DNA from: JANXSF01 sp043745195 | Lineage (GTDB): Bacteria; Acidobacteriota; Terriglobia; Bryobacterales; Bryobacteraceae | NCBI GenBank assembly: GCA_043745195.1 | Contig: JAYTTF010000256.1 | Span: 1 to 13,726, forward strand | DNA: 13,726 nucleotides | Direction of reading: 5' to 3' | Shown here: piece after piece, positions 1 to 7,803 of the stretch | How positions within the stretch are numbered: position 1 is the first letter of the stretch | How the letters are laid out: every line of letters starts with the position of its first letter | The notes under the pieces: generated by a model | Told to the model about the DNA's origin: nothing | Databases searched by the model: none | Seen by the model: only the letters and a program-made list of their open reading frames with translations | Made by a program: the position numbers and the translations under genes

Positions 1-218
1 TGGTGCGCGTTGTGAAAACTGTCCGCATCGACAATAAACGTCGCATCGTTATTCGGCAACAAGATGGCCATCGCATCAAAAGCAAGGTGGAGGCGCAGCT
101 GGACTGGCGGAGGGCGAATACATCAATTGATGTGTCCCCACTTATGAAGCCAGAGGTGGGCGGGCGCCTGGTCGGGACCCGAGACGAGACTCTCGGAATA
201 GACCTGCAGCACTTGAAA
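1..218. other. Unresolved left edge, no convincing gene
   Basis: This stretch lies 3' of the large membrane protein gene and I cannot assign it. A plus-strand frame is open from a GTG at 3 to 311, but its last 90 or so bases run antisense into the 3' end of the membrane protein gene and its product resembles nothing I know. On the minus strand, a frame open from 122 to the window edge reads sensibly (it contains AFDAMAILLPNNDATF) but has a stop at 123-125 and no start that I can support. An ATG at about 232 overlaps the preceding stop and opens a third frame of low-quality sequence. Any of these could be the end of a gene lying outside the window. Confidence 0.2.
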
Positions 219-3200
219 TTATTCGGCCCCATGGGACTCCCTTTCGGTCATCCCATCTTCTTCGGTCGGACACAAAGGCCTATCTATAAGAGGCTGGCGC
301 GATTGTTTTAGGGTTTCCTCTAAAACGTTACCCTTGCGTCTGGTTTTCCATTTCAACCACATCAGACTAATAAGAGTCATAAGAGAGATTAGTCGGCTGA
401 CCTGCCTGGTTAAAGTATTTGTCAGTTCGATGGAAAGTAAATGCTCACCTGTCGGCACATCCAGAAGAATGCGTCCGTGTTCCGGCTCTGTGAGAGTGGT
501 AACGGACTTGCCGTCGAGGCGGATCATCCATCCCGGGTAATTAAGAAGATTCACTCGTACTCGGCAAAGAGAGGGCGATTGCACTTGGAATAGCCTTAAC
601 TCAGGTTGTTCGACTGTGGGCGAGTATCGAAATGTAAAAGGACAGGATAAGGATTCCATTGCATCTATTGAATATTCGGCTCTACGTTTGACGATCGCAG
701 GCTCGTACTCTTCGCGAGTAGATGTATTCATGCCGAGTCTGGCAATGTTTGCAGGGGCATAGTACTCATCGTCGAATCGAACGAAACCAGAGGGCTGGGC
801 GTTGGGAAGGTTGAAGAGGATGAGAATCGTCAACGATAGAAAGGCTGCCCAAATCCGCGGCCGACCGGTTGGAACGGCAAGCAACCAAATGCCGCAAAGA
901 ATGCTGACACAGAACCCGGCGACGGATAACGCACGCCAGGGAAATTCTGCATATTGTAACAACTGCAACGAATTCCATACAGGGCGCGACAGTTCCGTTG
1001 TGAGGAACGCGGCACTCAAGCCCGCAATCGCCAGGACTGCGGAGAGACGCTTTTGCATCGCAAAGAGGGTCCCGCTCCTCCAGACGGCCACCAGCCCCGC
1101 TGCCGCGATTAACAGATGTACCGGGCCAATCATAAACGACATCTGGTCAGCCTCTCCCGGCACGGACAGGCCATATCCCCAAGGCCAGAAAATCAACTGC
1201 CTGAAGGTCACGAAGTGGTTGGAAAAATGGAGATAGCCTTCTCTAAGACGACTCGTATGAACATAGCTCATTTCAATCAGGGCCGGAAAAATAAACCATG
1301 CCGCCAAAGCGATTCCACCCGCGAGAGTCAACGCGAGCCGCAGGAGTGCACCGTTCTCGGAGCTGGTCCACTTGGAAACCCGCGCTCTAAACCCAATAAT
1401 GGCGAGACCGGCAGCCACGAGCAAAGGAAGGCCGAGCATGGAGATCACGTTGTGGCATAGCAGGAATGCCGCAACACCGGCGCAACCGGCTGGTACGCGC
1501 CTGAATTTATCGTCATCAATGCTTCGCCAAATCAGCCATAGCGCGACCGGAAGCAAGGTCATGGCTGAATACTCCATGAAGTTGCCGCGCACATAGAGGT
1601 TGACAAGGAAATAAGGAAGGAACAGATATGCGCCGGCCATAACAACCCCGGCCGTGCGTGAGCCAACTTTAACGCCGATGCCATACATGGCTAGAGCCGC
1701 GAACATTCCCAGCAGCAGCGCGGCAAACTGAATGCTATCGCCGATACGAGCTCCGAAGCTATGAAACAACTCCGCGATCCAGTAGAAGAATGGTGGGACG
1801 AACTCGAATAGTGGCTGGCCATAGCCGTTCCCAAGATCCTTTGCCCAAATTGGGAACAAGTTTCCTACTTTTACGCTCTCATGGAACTCAACTAATCGCG
1901 GTGGGTATTCCAGTGCATCGTGGCCGGTGAAGAAAAGGCCGCGATAGCAGGGGCGCAGAGCCAAGGCAGCCATGCAAAGGGTCAGAACAATCGCAGGTCC
2001 GTGCCGCCGCTTGAAAGACCCGATTTTGCCGCCAAATTCCGACAATGCGGAAGTGATCCCTTCAGCAGCGTGCTCCGCCCGCGCTCGTAACGCGACTGCG
2101 GTTCTGGTCAACTCTCCGCTGTGAACAAACGAGGCCAGCAGGAAGAGGCCAATCCATCCCAAAAAAAACAGGAAACTCTTAAGTCGTCCGGGCTCGTAAT
2201 AGACCCGGATTTGGTACTGTCCGGCGGGTACGGGAAACGCAGTCATCCCAGGGGTAACCGCCACCGGGTCAACCACGGTTCCGTTAATATTCGCGCGTAA
2301 CCCGGGATGAAAGCCTGCCTTAAACAGCAAAGCTCCAGCTTGCGGAAACCAAAGGTTAGCGTAGTAGTTTTCGCCTTCGCGCCATTCATTTAAGACTCGA
2401 CCTGAGCTGGGCGCGTCCCCTGGTTGCGGCGCGGGAATGGGATCCCATCGGTTGAGAACGCGGCGGTAGATGTTTTGCGGTGGATCGTCGCGATACAGGG
2501 CAACATGTTGTCCAACCCAGCGTGCTGGGTGTCGCAGCCAGTCTTTCGTTGGCTCGAACCAATTGCGGCTGTTACCGCGGTAGGCATAAGGCACGTGGAT
2601 TGGCGCGAACAATCCCCCTCCCGGCACTTCCGACAACATATAGTTTCCGGAGACCATCACAATTTTCACGTTGGGAGGAGGTGTCCAACTCTTCGGTGAG
2701 AGAACGTAGCGAACCCCGAATAGGGCCAAGTCTTCTGTATACCGCTCATCGAGCAGCACAACTGAATCGCTCATCATCGAAAGGCTGTGGTAGAGGAAGC
2801 TTACACACGGAATACGATGCACCGCCAGCATCGCAAATACCGGTGTGTTACCAGCCCGGAAGGTCGCTCCCCAGCCAGACGCGAGACCTGCGTAAACTCG
2901 CCCAGGGGATGTTTCCAATAGGCTTTCCAGTCGTTTTAGGATTGGTTCGAAATCCCTGCTTTCATTGCGATTCGCGACGAGATTCTCTAGGCCCCAACTC
3001 GTGCTCTGTTGGACGTATCGTGTCCTGTCCAAGTAGAGGTGCCCGAACACGAGAAGCGCAATGACGGATGCGGCTGATAGACGCCGCCAATCCAGTTCGG
3101 GACGTAGGACGCGAAAAATGAATTCCGCTCCCTGAGCGGCAAGCAGGATGGCAAAAATCTCAAAAGCCGCCTGAAATCTATGAATATGCATCCCATCGGG

Positions 3201-4268
3201 GACACCAAGGCCTGTCATCAGGTAGCCCCACGTAGTGCGGCCGAAGAACAGAAGAAGCCAAAAAACCGCTAGCAGAAGCGGTACCTGAGGGCGGCGATCC
3301 GAGAGTGATCGCCAAAGCGCGACGCCAGCGCCACAAAGGAGCAAAAACGTCAGAATCGGGAATCTGCCGGCGTCTAAGAGGTTGCCACTGATTAGTTCTT
3401 TCCAGATTGTCTGGGCACCGAAAGAATCCCATTTCCACAATGCTTCCCAACGACTGATATTCACCCACTCGCGATCAAGGATCAACGGAATCACAAAGAA
3501 GGCGCTCATCAAGCCGCACACGGTGAACGGATAGAAGATAGATGTGAACCGACTCCTCCATGGTGTTCGCGTGTTAGCGCAAGCGACGATAACAGCGGAA
3601 GCGAGTACAACATAGGCAAAAACGAGGTGCGATAAGCAGACGATTCCCAACCCGATGCCCGCCAGCATGCGACATTTCCCAGTTCGGAGACTCCACTGGA
3701 ACAATGCTAGAGCCAGGAGCCCGAAAAACAGTCCCCATAGCTGAGAATACAATCCGGAGCCCCGCCAGATCTGGGCCCCATACCCCGCTCCAAATCTGCC
3801 GAAATCCCCTGATCCCGACAAAGTGACGCTTAGGGCGGCCGACGCTCCCGATGCCAGCCAGCCAAATTCAAAACTACGCGCAAGAGCGAAAAAGGCAAAA
3901 GGTAGAAGGCACAATAAGATGTAATGAATAGAAAGAAATGTCGAGGCGGCATCGGACAATGGAGCCGCGAGACGAATCGCCAGTCCTGTGACCAGATGAG
4001 GCAAGGGTGCATATGCCCGCAATAACGGGTAACCCCCACCGAAGTCCCCCAGCCAGCAGTCCAGGGGGTTCTCTCCGCTCGTCAACGCTTCGGCAGCTCG
4101 AACCGACGCCGCCAGATGAAAAGCTTGGTCGTTAACCGGATAAGTTCCAACGATCAGTTCCGGAGACAATAGGACGGTATTGAATAGTACAGGGAGAATC
4201 AGCAGGGCTAACCCTAGTAATCGTTCCAGGTGTGTTGTTTCTTGCCGCTCAGACAAATGCGCTCCCAT
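219..4268 (-). CDS. Giant two-half PTPS-related / YfhO-like membrane protein (GT-C-like)
   Basis: This is a multi-pass inner-membrane protein of about 1349 residues. It resembles the '6-pyruvoyl-tetrahydropterin synthase-related' membrane family and YfhO-type proteins, which have a GT-C glycosyltransferase-like layout; the name does not imply pterin chemistry. Two homologous halves are visible. The first has an early Asp (about residue 47, in YPVNDQAFHL) followed 28 residues later by GDFGGGYP. The second repeats this at Asp784 (GHDALEYPPR) followed 27 residues later by KDLGNGYGQPLFEF. Each half has about ten hydrophobic segments and then a soluble beta-rich extracytoplasmic segment; the last ends in YPGWMIRLDG, typical of the family, before a final membrane helix and a charged tail. 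I chose the ATG at 4268. A TTG seven codons upstream also leaves the frame open, and neither has a strong ribosome binding site. Family membership is fairly secure; the substrate is unknown, and sugar transfer from a polyprenyl carrier is an inference. Confidence 0.8.
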   Translation of the reverse strand: MGAHLSERQETTHLERLLGLALLILPVLFNTVLLSPELIVGTYPVNDQAFHLAASVRAAEALTSGENPLDCWLGDFGGGYPLLRAYAPLPHLVTGLAIRLAAPLSDAASTFLSIHYILLCLLPFAFFALARSFEFGWLASGASAALSVTLSGSGDFGRFGAGYGAQIWRGSGLYSQLWGLFFGLLALALFQWSLRTGKCRMLAGIGLGIVCLSHLVFAYVVLASAVIVACANTRTPWRSRFTSIFYPFTVCGLMSAFFVIPLILDREWVNISRWEALWKWDSFGAQTIWKELISGNLLDAGRFPILTFLLLCGAGVALWRSLSDRRPQVPLLLAVFWLLLFFGRTTWGYLMTGLGVPDGMHIHRFQAAFEIFAILLAAQGAEFIFRVLRPELDWRRLSAASVIALLVFGHLYLDRTRYVQQSTSWGLENLVANRNESRDFEPILKRLESLLETSPGRVYAGLASGWGATFRAGNTPVFAMLAVHRIPCVSFLYHSLSMMSDSVVLLDERYTEDLALFGVRYVLSPKSWTPPPNVKIVMVSGNYMLSEVPGGGLFAPIHVPYAYRGNSRNWFEPTKDWLRHPARWVGQHVALYRDDPPQNIYRRVLNRWDPIPAPQPGDAPSSGRVLNEWREGENYYANLWFPQAGALLFKAGFHPGLRANINGTVVDPVAVTPGMTAFPVPAGQYQIRVYYEPGRLKSFLFFLGWIGLFLLASFVHSGELTRTAVALRARAEHAAEGITSALSEFGGKIGSFKRRHGPAIVLTLCMAALALRPCYRGLFFTGHDALEYPPRLVEFHESVKVGNLFPIWAKDLGNGYGQPLFEFVPPFFYWIAELFHSFGARIGDSIQFAALLLGMFAALAMYGIGVKVGSRTAGVVMAGAYLFLPYFLVNLYVRGNFMEYSAMTLLPVALWLIWRSIDDDKFRRVPAGCAGVAAFLLCHNVISMLGLPLLVAAGLAIIGFRARVSKWTSSENGALLRLALTLAGGIALAAWFIFPALIEMSYVHTSRLREGYLHFSNHFVTFRQLIFWPWGYGLSVPGEADQMSFMIGPVHLLIAAAGLVAVWRSGTLFAMQKRLSAVLAIAGLSAAFLTTELSRPVWNSLQLLQYAEFPWRALSVAGFCVSILCGIWLLAVPTGRPRIWAAFLSLTILILFNLPNAQPSGFVRFDDEYYAPANIARLGMNTSTREEYEPAIVKRRAEYSIDAMESLSCPFTFRYSPTVEQPELRLFQVQSPSLCRVRVNLLNYPGWMIRLDGKSVTTLTEPEHGRILLDVPTGEHLLSIELTNTLTRQVSRLISLMTLISLMWLKWKTRRKGNVLEETLKQSRQPLIDRPLCPTEEDGMTERESHGAE

Positions 4269-4475
4269 TGCCTTTGGTGTGCGCCGCAAGCGCTCACGTG
4301 GTTGCGGTCACATCCGTAGTGTGACTGGCACTAGTATTACCCCGATAGGTTGGCCAGGCGGTGCCTGCGACGGACTGTGTATCCGAAGCCACAATCCGTG
4401 AGGAAAATCCCCCCGCCCAACCCGCATATTCAGCTAAGGCCGAGGACCTGTCAGTCATAGCGAAAACGTTTTCAT
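4269..4475. other. Intergenic gap upstream of the membrane protein gene
   Basis: About 200 bases separate the hairpin after the collagen-like gene from the start of the membrane protein gene. A minus-strand frame (4294-4527) is open here, but its start lies inside the preceding gene and its product matches nothing known to me, so I treat it as chance. A perfect 12-base palindrome, GAAAACGTTTTC, lies at 4462-4473. I see no confident sigma-70 promoter, although the membrane protein gene presumably needs one if the hairpin terminates the upstream transcript. Confidence 0.4.
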
Positions 4476-4503
4476 GGCTGCCTACGGCAAGCGTTAGGCA
4501 GCC
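4476..4503 (-). terminator. Hairpin terminator after the collagen-like gene
   Basis: GGCTGCCTA at 4476-4484 and TAGGCAGCC at 4495-4503 form a perfect 9-bp stem with a 10-base loop. It begins five bases beyond the stop codon of the collagen-like gene. Downstream on the minus strand comes ATGAAAACGTTTTC, so a run of four T lies about ten bases after the stem rather than directly on it. Position and symmetry support a terminator or 3'-end stabilising hairpin; the weak U-tract leaves room for read-through into the membrane protein gene. Confidence 0.6.
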
Positions 4504-4508
4504 GCAGG

Positions 4509-6074
4509 TTACTGGAAGTTGGCACAAAAAATATTTCCGGCTATCGTGGTCGTAACCGCAAATCCACTGTTGTTCCTGAAGTCAAAGACTAAGCCTTCAG
4601 GTACATTGAGCGTCGAATTCAGTATGGCACCACGGGCGAAGGTAACAGCGTCGTGGGCCGTGCTACCGATTCCGCCCATCACTCTCTGGGTGATGGAGTT
4701 ACAGCGCACCTCAATTTCAGCGTGAGCCCCCGGTTCAAAGGGTACATTATTGCGGTTCATGATGACGGCCTGATAATTGGACGCACCGGCAGGGCCAGTG
4801 ACGCCAGTCGCACCGGTTGTGCCAGTGACCCCAACTGGGCCTGTTCCGCCAACAACGCCGGTCGATCCCACTGGACCACTCGGACCAGAGGGTCCGGTGG
4901 CACCTCTGGGTCCCACCGGACCGGTAATGCCATCCGTTCCCACTCCCGTCGCGCCGACTGGACCGGTCACGCCAGTGACACCGACGAGTCCTTGCGTACC
5001 CGTTGCTCCCACGAGTCCAGTGCCACCGACCGCCCCAGTCGATCCCGTCAGCCCGATTGGACCAGCCGCACCGGTCACGCCCGTGGCTCCGACGAGTCCT
5101 TGAGTACCCGCTGTTCCGGGCGTTCCAGTCACACCGGCGGGACCCGTTGCTCCGGCGAGGCCAGTGCCACCAGCCGTTCCCGTTGCTCCCGTCAGCCCGA
5201 TTGGACCAATGGTTCCGGTCACGCCAGTGGCGCCTACGAGTCCTTGCGTTCCCGTTGTTCCGGGCGTTCCCGTCACGCCGGCGGGACCTGTTGCTCCCGC
5301 TAAACCAGCTGTACCAGTCGATCCCGTCAGCCCGATTGGACCAATCGTTCCGGTCACGCCAGTGGCGCCGACGAGTCCTTGCGTACCCGTTGCTCCTACG
5401 AGACCAGTGCTACCTACCGCCCCAGTCGATCCCGTCGGCCCGACTGGACCACTTGGGCCATTTGGACCGGCCAATCCAGTTGCTCCAGTGGGCCCTAGTG
5501 GACCAGTTGCTCCAGCCGGACCATTCGTGCCACTCAAGGCAATTGTGATGACGGGTTCGTGACCTGTTGCAATGTTTTCTTTCGAATCGAAATCTACATG
5601 TACCGATCCGATGCTGGACAACGCCAGCCCGTAATTCGCAGACGGCGTTACAACCCACTGCTGAACAAGATTCGTAACATCCACCAGCACGAATACTCCA
5701 CTGGCTCCCACCGTAAACATCGTGAGGTCACCCGATACGATCATCGGCGCAACTCCTCCATCCACGCTTGCTTCGGTCCAACTTTGGCCCACCGAACGCA
5801 CTGCCACGAGCCCAGCGGTCGTCACACTTCGCGCCCACACGCGCAATGTAGCCTTTCCAATTTGGGAAGGCAGTATGCCGAGAGGAAGGACGGACGTGTC
5901 GAACCTAATAAAAGTATTGTTTAATGAACTTACGGTCAGATCTGGACCGAAACCATCGCCAGCTTTATTTAGGTTCCTATTGCATGGATAGCACGCATCC
6001 GCAGCAACTGGGATGTCGACGGCCCAGACTGGATAAGCGAGTAACATGTAAAAGGCAAGTTTCGAGTTAAGCAT
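4509..6074 (-). CDS. Secreted DNRLRE-domain protein with collagen-like Gly-X-Y stalk
   Basis: The 521-residue product starts with a signal peptide (hydrophobic residues 6-17, likely cut after VWA at 18). Residues about 20-180 resemble the DNRLRE module, an extracellular beta-sandwich often found in surface and carbohydrate-associated proteins: RFDTS, then ATLRVWA, QSWTEASV, VDVTNLVQQW, YGLAL and FDSKEN...P follow the family order. Residues 182-432 are 82 Gly-X-Y triplets, interrupted once by GVGTD at 377-381. Thr occupies the Y position in 38 triplets and the stalk has only two charged residues (Asp381, Arg390). A roughly 90-residue C-terminal domain with Cys458 and Cys517 follows and may trimerise the stalk. 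CYPC at 28-31 could form a disulfide. No Shine-Dalgarno motif precedes the ATG at 6074, but the signal peptide supports this start. It probably acts outside the cell as a trimeric fibre; its binding partner is unknown. Confidence 0.85.
   Translation of the reverse strand: MLNSKLAFYMLLAYPVWAVDIPVAADACYPCNRNLNKAGDGFGPDLTVSSLNNTFIRFDTSVLPLGILPSQIGKATLRVWARSVTTAGLVAVRSVGQSWTEASVDGGVAPMIVSGDLTMFTVGASGVFVLVDVTNLVQQWVVTPSANYGLALSSIGSVHVDFDSKENIATGHEPVITIALSGTNGPAGATGPLGPTGATGLAGPNGPSGPVGPTGSTGAVGSTGLVGATGTQGLVGATGVTGTIGPIGLTGSTGTAGLAGATGPAGVTGTPGTTGTQGLVGATGVTGTIGPIGLTGATGTAGGTGLAGATGPAGVTGTPGTAGTQGLVGATGVTGAAGPIGLTGSTGAVGGTGLVGATGTQGLVGVTGVTGPVGATGVGTDGITGPVGPRGATGPSGPSGPVGSTGVVGGTGPVGVTGTTGATGVTGPAGASNYQAVIMNRNNVPFEPGAHAEIEVRCNSITQRVMGGIGSTAHDAVTFARGAILNSTLNVPEGLVFDFRNNSGFAVTTTIAGNIFCANFQ
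4998..5384 (-). repeat. Imperfect long tandem repeats coding the collagen-like stalk
   Basis: Within the stalk, blocks beginning TQGLVGATGVTG recur at protein residues 231, 276, 324 and (diverged) 360. In DNA this is 5250-5384 (135 bases), 5106-5249 (144 bases) and 4998-5105 (108 bases), with a further degenerate copy below 4998. All lengths are multiples of nine bases, so whole triplets were gained or lost and the Gly-X-Y register stayed intact. This points to growth by recombination between repeats. Confidence 0.85.
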
Positions 6075-6316
6075 AGGATTAAGATTAAGCCATTTTCCCA
6101 GTTTTTACAAGAAAAAGTTACTTGTGTAATAAAAAATAGCCAGTTCGAATTTGCAGTTCGGGCTGCTGAGCTGAGCCATGTCGCCGTCCTCCACTGAAAC
6201 TAAGGAATTGTGTCTGTTGATCCTAATCAATTTCAAAGTTGATATCTAGTCTTGCTTTCAGCAATTTAGTTTACTATCTGAAAATGGAGATATGATTTCG
6301 GTATTCTGGCCCACTT
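6075..6316. other. AT-rich intergenic region upstream of the collagen-like gene
   Basis: No gene is seen here. The sequence is clearly AT-richer than its surroundings, particularly 6100-6140 and 6210-6300, and it must hold the promoter of the collagen-like gene, which reads leftwards. On the minus strand, a poor TTGTAA-like element near 6110 and an A/T-rich stretch nearer the start are possible, but I cannot place a promoter with confidence. The 15 bases just before the start carry no ribosome binding site. Confidence 0.4.
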
Positions 6317-6743
6317 TTAGCAGTTTAATGTGGCCAACCCGCTAAGCGAACGATAACCCTTGGTGACAACCCCGAATAAAACATGTTGGAGTGAAGCAAA
6401 AATTGGACCTATTCGAGCATATAGCGTCATGGGAAGGATTGCCGGATTGGCAAAGAAGTTCAATGCGCCAGCGCATCGTGCGGGTAGCCAGAACGGGAGC
6501 GCCCTTCCAAAACCAGGAAAAAAGTGAAGCGGCCACGATTGGAAAATGAAAGCGGCGATAGCGTAGCAGACAATAAGGACCCACAAAAGCAGCGGCACCT
6601 AGCCACACTGGCTTGGTCTTCACACCTTCAGCATCTTTGAGTTCAATTATCGGAAAAACTCGTTGACACAACTTACCATCGGCATACATCAGGGGCATAA
6701 GTTCGATATTTCTGACTCCGACAAAAGCTTGATCACAAGCCAT
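6317..6743 (-). pseudogene. Possible frameshifted small membrane protein gene
   Basis: Two overlapping minus-strand frames together read like one broken protein. From the ATG at 6743, the first frame gives a soluble segment (MPLMYADGKLCQRVFPIIEL) and then hydrophobic residues. Beyond about 6598, the next frame gives the more convincing sequence: a membrane helix (LLLWVLIVCYAIAAFIFQ), then FFANPAILPMTLYARIGPIF, ending at a stop at 6317. A TAG sits directly before the GTG at 6598 in the second frame, so a frameshift would have to fall between roughly 6560 and 6600. Alternatively, the 93-codon second frame alone (6317-6598, GTG start) is the gene, or both are chance. I recognise no family, and no ribosome binding site supports either start. 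Confidence 0.3.
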
Positions 6744-6808
6744 TCTGCTAGGATTCTAAAGCACTTAACCATAGCGCCCTTTAACTTGTCTGCTATCCTG
6801 TAAATGCC

Positions 6809-7753
6809 ATGAAAACTGACGACAAACGCAAAGAAACCTCGCGCCTAAACGCGCTGAAATCCACCGGTCCCAAAACCCCCGAAGGCAAACGCCGATCCTC
6901 CTTCAACGCGGTCACCCACGCTGCCTACGTCCAGGAACTCATTCTCCCTGGTGAAGAGCTTCCCCAGTTCCAATTCATCTTGGACGCCCACCTCGATAAC
7001 TGGAAACCTACCAACCCCATTGAGGATACTTTCGTCTTTGAAATGGCCAGCACCCTTTGGCGTCTCCGCCGTCAAGCCCCAGCCGAATCAGCTTTGATCG
7101 GTATCCAAATTCAGCGCATGTCCCGAGAAATCATTAGAGATTTCGCAACCGCCAGTCCCAGCGCCATCTATGCCCTCGCCGTCGTTGCCCTCCAAGAGCA
7201 TGGCGACGCCCTAAACCAAATCTCGCGCCAAGGGCGCCGTTTGCTTTCTCAATATGAAAAGCTAACGCAGCAACTCCTCAACATGCGCCAACTGTTCCCA
7301 CCCGTTGCGCCTGAAGCACCAGACTTCGCTCCCCATCCAGAGTTCGATGTGCAGAACGAACCTGTTGAAACGAAGCTAACTGAGGACCAGGAATCCCCAA
7401 GCCAATCCACAGGAAATGAAACAGTTGAATCACCTGTTGAAACGAAGCTAACTGAGGACCAGGAATTCCCAAACCAATCGACAGGAAATGAAACGGTTGG
7501 AACACCTGTTGAAACGAAGCTAACTGAGGACCAGGAATCCCCAAACCAATCGACAGGAAATGAAACGGTTGAAATACCTGTTGGAACGAAGCTAATTGGG
7601 TCGGTCGCGCCCCACCTTCTTTCTTGCGAAGCCCCCGTTCACAGCCCACACAGTATCCTCTACGCTGCGCTACCCCTTTTCTCGCAACTGGCAAACCCTA
7701 CTCCAAACACAGCAATCGAAGCACCAGCGAAAGTGAATAGCGCAGTATCCTGA
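6809..7753 (+). CDS. Uncharacterised 'STGPKTPEGK' family protein with tandem repeats
   Basis: This 314-residue protein opens with ETSRLNALKSTGPKTPEGKR and then SSFNAVTHAAY. From memory, this signature marks a family of hypothetical proteins common, and often multi-copy, in Acidobacteriota and Planctomycetota. No function is established that I know of. Residues about 45-165 look helical and contain Arg/Gln-rich stretches (TLWRLRRQAPAESALIGIQ). Residues 185-256 are three 24-residue repeats beginning PVETKLTEDQE, with a partial fourth to about 263. They are acidic and polar and probably disordered. The tail is Ala/Pro-rich. There is no signal peptide or membrane helix and no catalytic motif that I can identify. 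No Shine-Dalgarno motif precedes the ATG. It stands alone, with the perR promoter only 21 bases after its stop. Coding status is convincing; the role is unknown. Confidence 0.75.
   Translation: MKTDDKRKETSRLNALKSTGPKTPEGKRRSSFNAVTHAAYVQELILPGEELPQFQFILDAHLDNWKPTNPIEDTFVFEMASTLWRLRRQAPAESALIGIQIQRMSREIIRDFATASPSAIYALAVVALQEHGDALNQISRQGRRLLSQYEKLTQQLLNMRQLFPPVAPEAPDFAPHPEFDVQNEPVETKLTEDQESPSQSTGNETVESPVETKLTEDQEFPNQSTGNETVGTPVETKLTEDQESPNQSTGNETVEIPVGTKLIGSVAPHLLSCEAPVHSPHSILYAALPLFSQLANPTPNTAIEAPAKVNSAVS
7361..7597 (+). repeat. 72-base in-frame tandem repeat, 3.3 copies
   Basis: Copies lie at 7361-7432, 7433-7504 and 7505-7576, with a partial copy at 7577-7597. Each full unit is 72 bases and encodes 24 residues starting PVETKLTEDQE. 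Copies differ at only a few positions, for example ccaagccaatccac versus ccaaaccaatcgac, with copies 2 and 3 closest to each other. Units abut directly without spacers, so this is an expanding coding minisatellite and not a CRISPR array. Confidence 0.92.
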
Positions 7754-7774
7754 AGGGATGGTGCGTCAAGACAC

Positions 7775-7803
7775 TTGACACAGGATAATAATTCCTGTTT
7801 AAC
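7775..7803 (+). promoter_or_regulatory. Predicted sigma-70 promoter of perR-katG
   Basis: A perfect -35 box TTGACA lies at 7775-7780, followed after exactly 17 bases by TTTAAC (7798-7803), a four-of-six match to the -10 consensus. This predicts a transcript starting near 7810, only about five bases before the perR ATG, hence a leaderless or nearly leaderless mRNA. That agrees with the absence of any Shine-Dalgarno motif there. TATTAT at 7804-7809 is a better -10 by sequence, but its spacing (23) is poor. Confidence 0.6.
7780..7798. promoter_or_regulatory. Palindromic operator in the -35/-10 spacer
   Basis: ACAGGA at 7780-7785 and TCCTGT at 7793-7798 are perfect inverted 6-base arms around the 7-base centre TAATAAT. 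The 19-base element fills the spacer between the promoter boxes, so a repressor bound here would block RNA polymerase. The size and the AT-rich centre fit a Fur/PerR-type dimer site, and autoregulation by the adjacent regulator is the natural inference. Confidence 0.55.

Noticed and set aside
3..311. Plus-strand open frame of 102 codons from a GTG
   Set aside because: It runs antisense into the 3' end of the membrane protein gene, starts at the window edge and resembles no known family; kept only as part of the unresolved edge note.
766..3468. Many antisense and out-of-frame open frames within the large membrane protein gene
   Set aside because: They are shadows of a long, clearly coding frame and show no family signature.
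4294..4527. Minus-strand frame of 77 codons between the collagen-like and membrane protein genes
   Set aside because: Its start lies inside the collagen-like gene, it spans the terminator hairpin, and the product has no recognisable features.
4998..5384. Regularly repeated sequence that might suggest a CRISPR array
   Set aside because: Repeats are long, contiguous, of unequal length and coding in a Gly-X-Y frame; there are no unique spacers.
4653..5562. Several plus-strand frames rich in Pro, Val, Thr or Ser/Arg opposite the collagen-like gene
   Set aside because: They are the complement of Gly-X-Y codons, whose periodic composition leaves all antisense frames open.
7278..7694. Minus-strand repetitive frame (repeated QLASFQQVFQPFHF)
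   Set aside because: It is the antisense image of the 72-base tandem repeat in the plus-strand gene.
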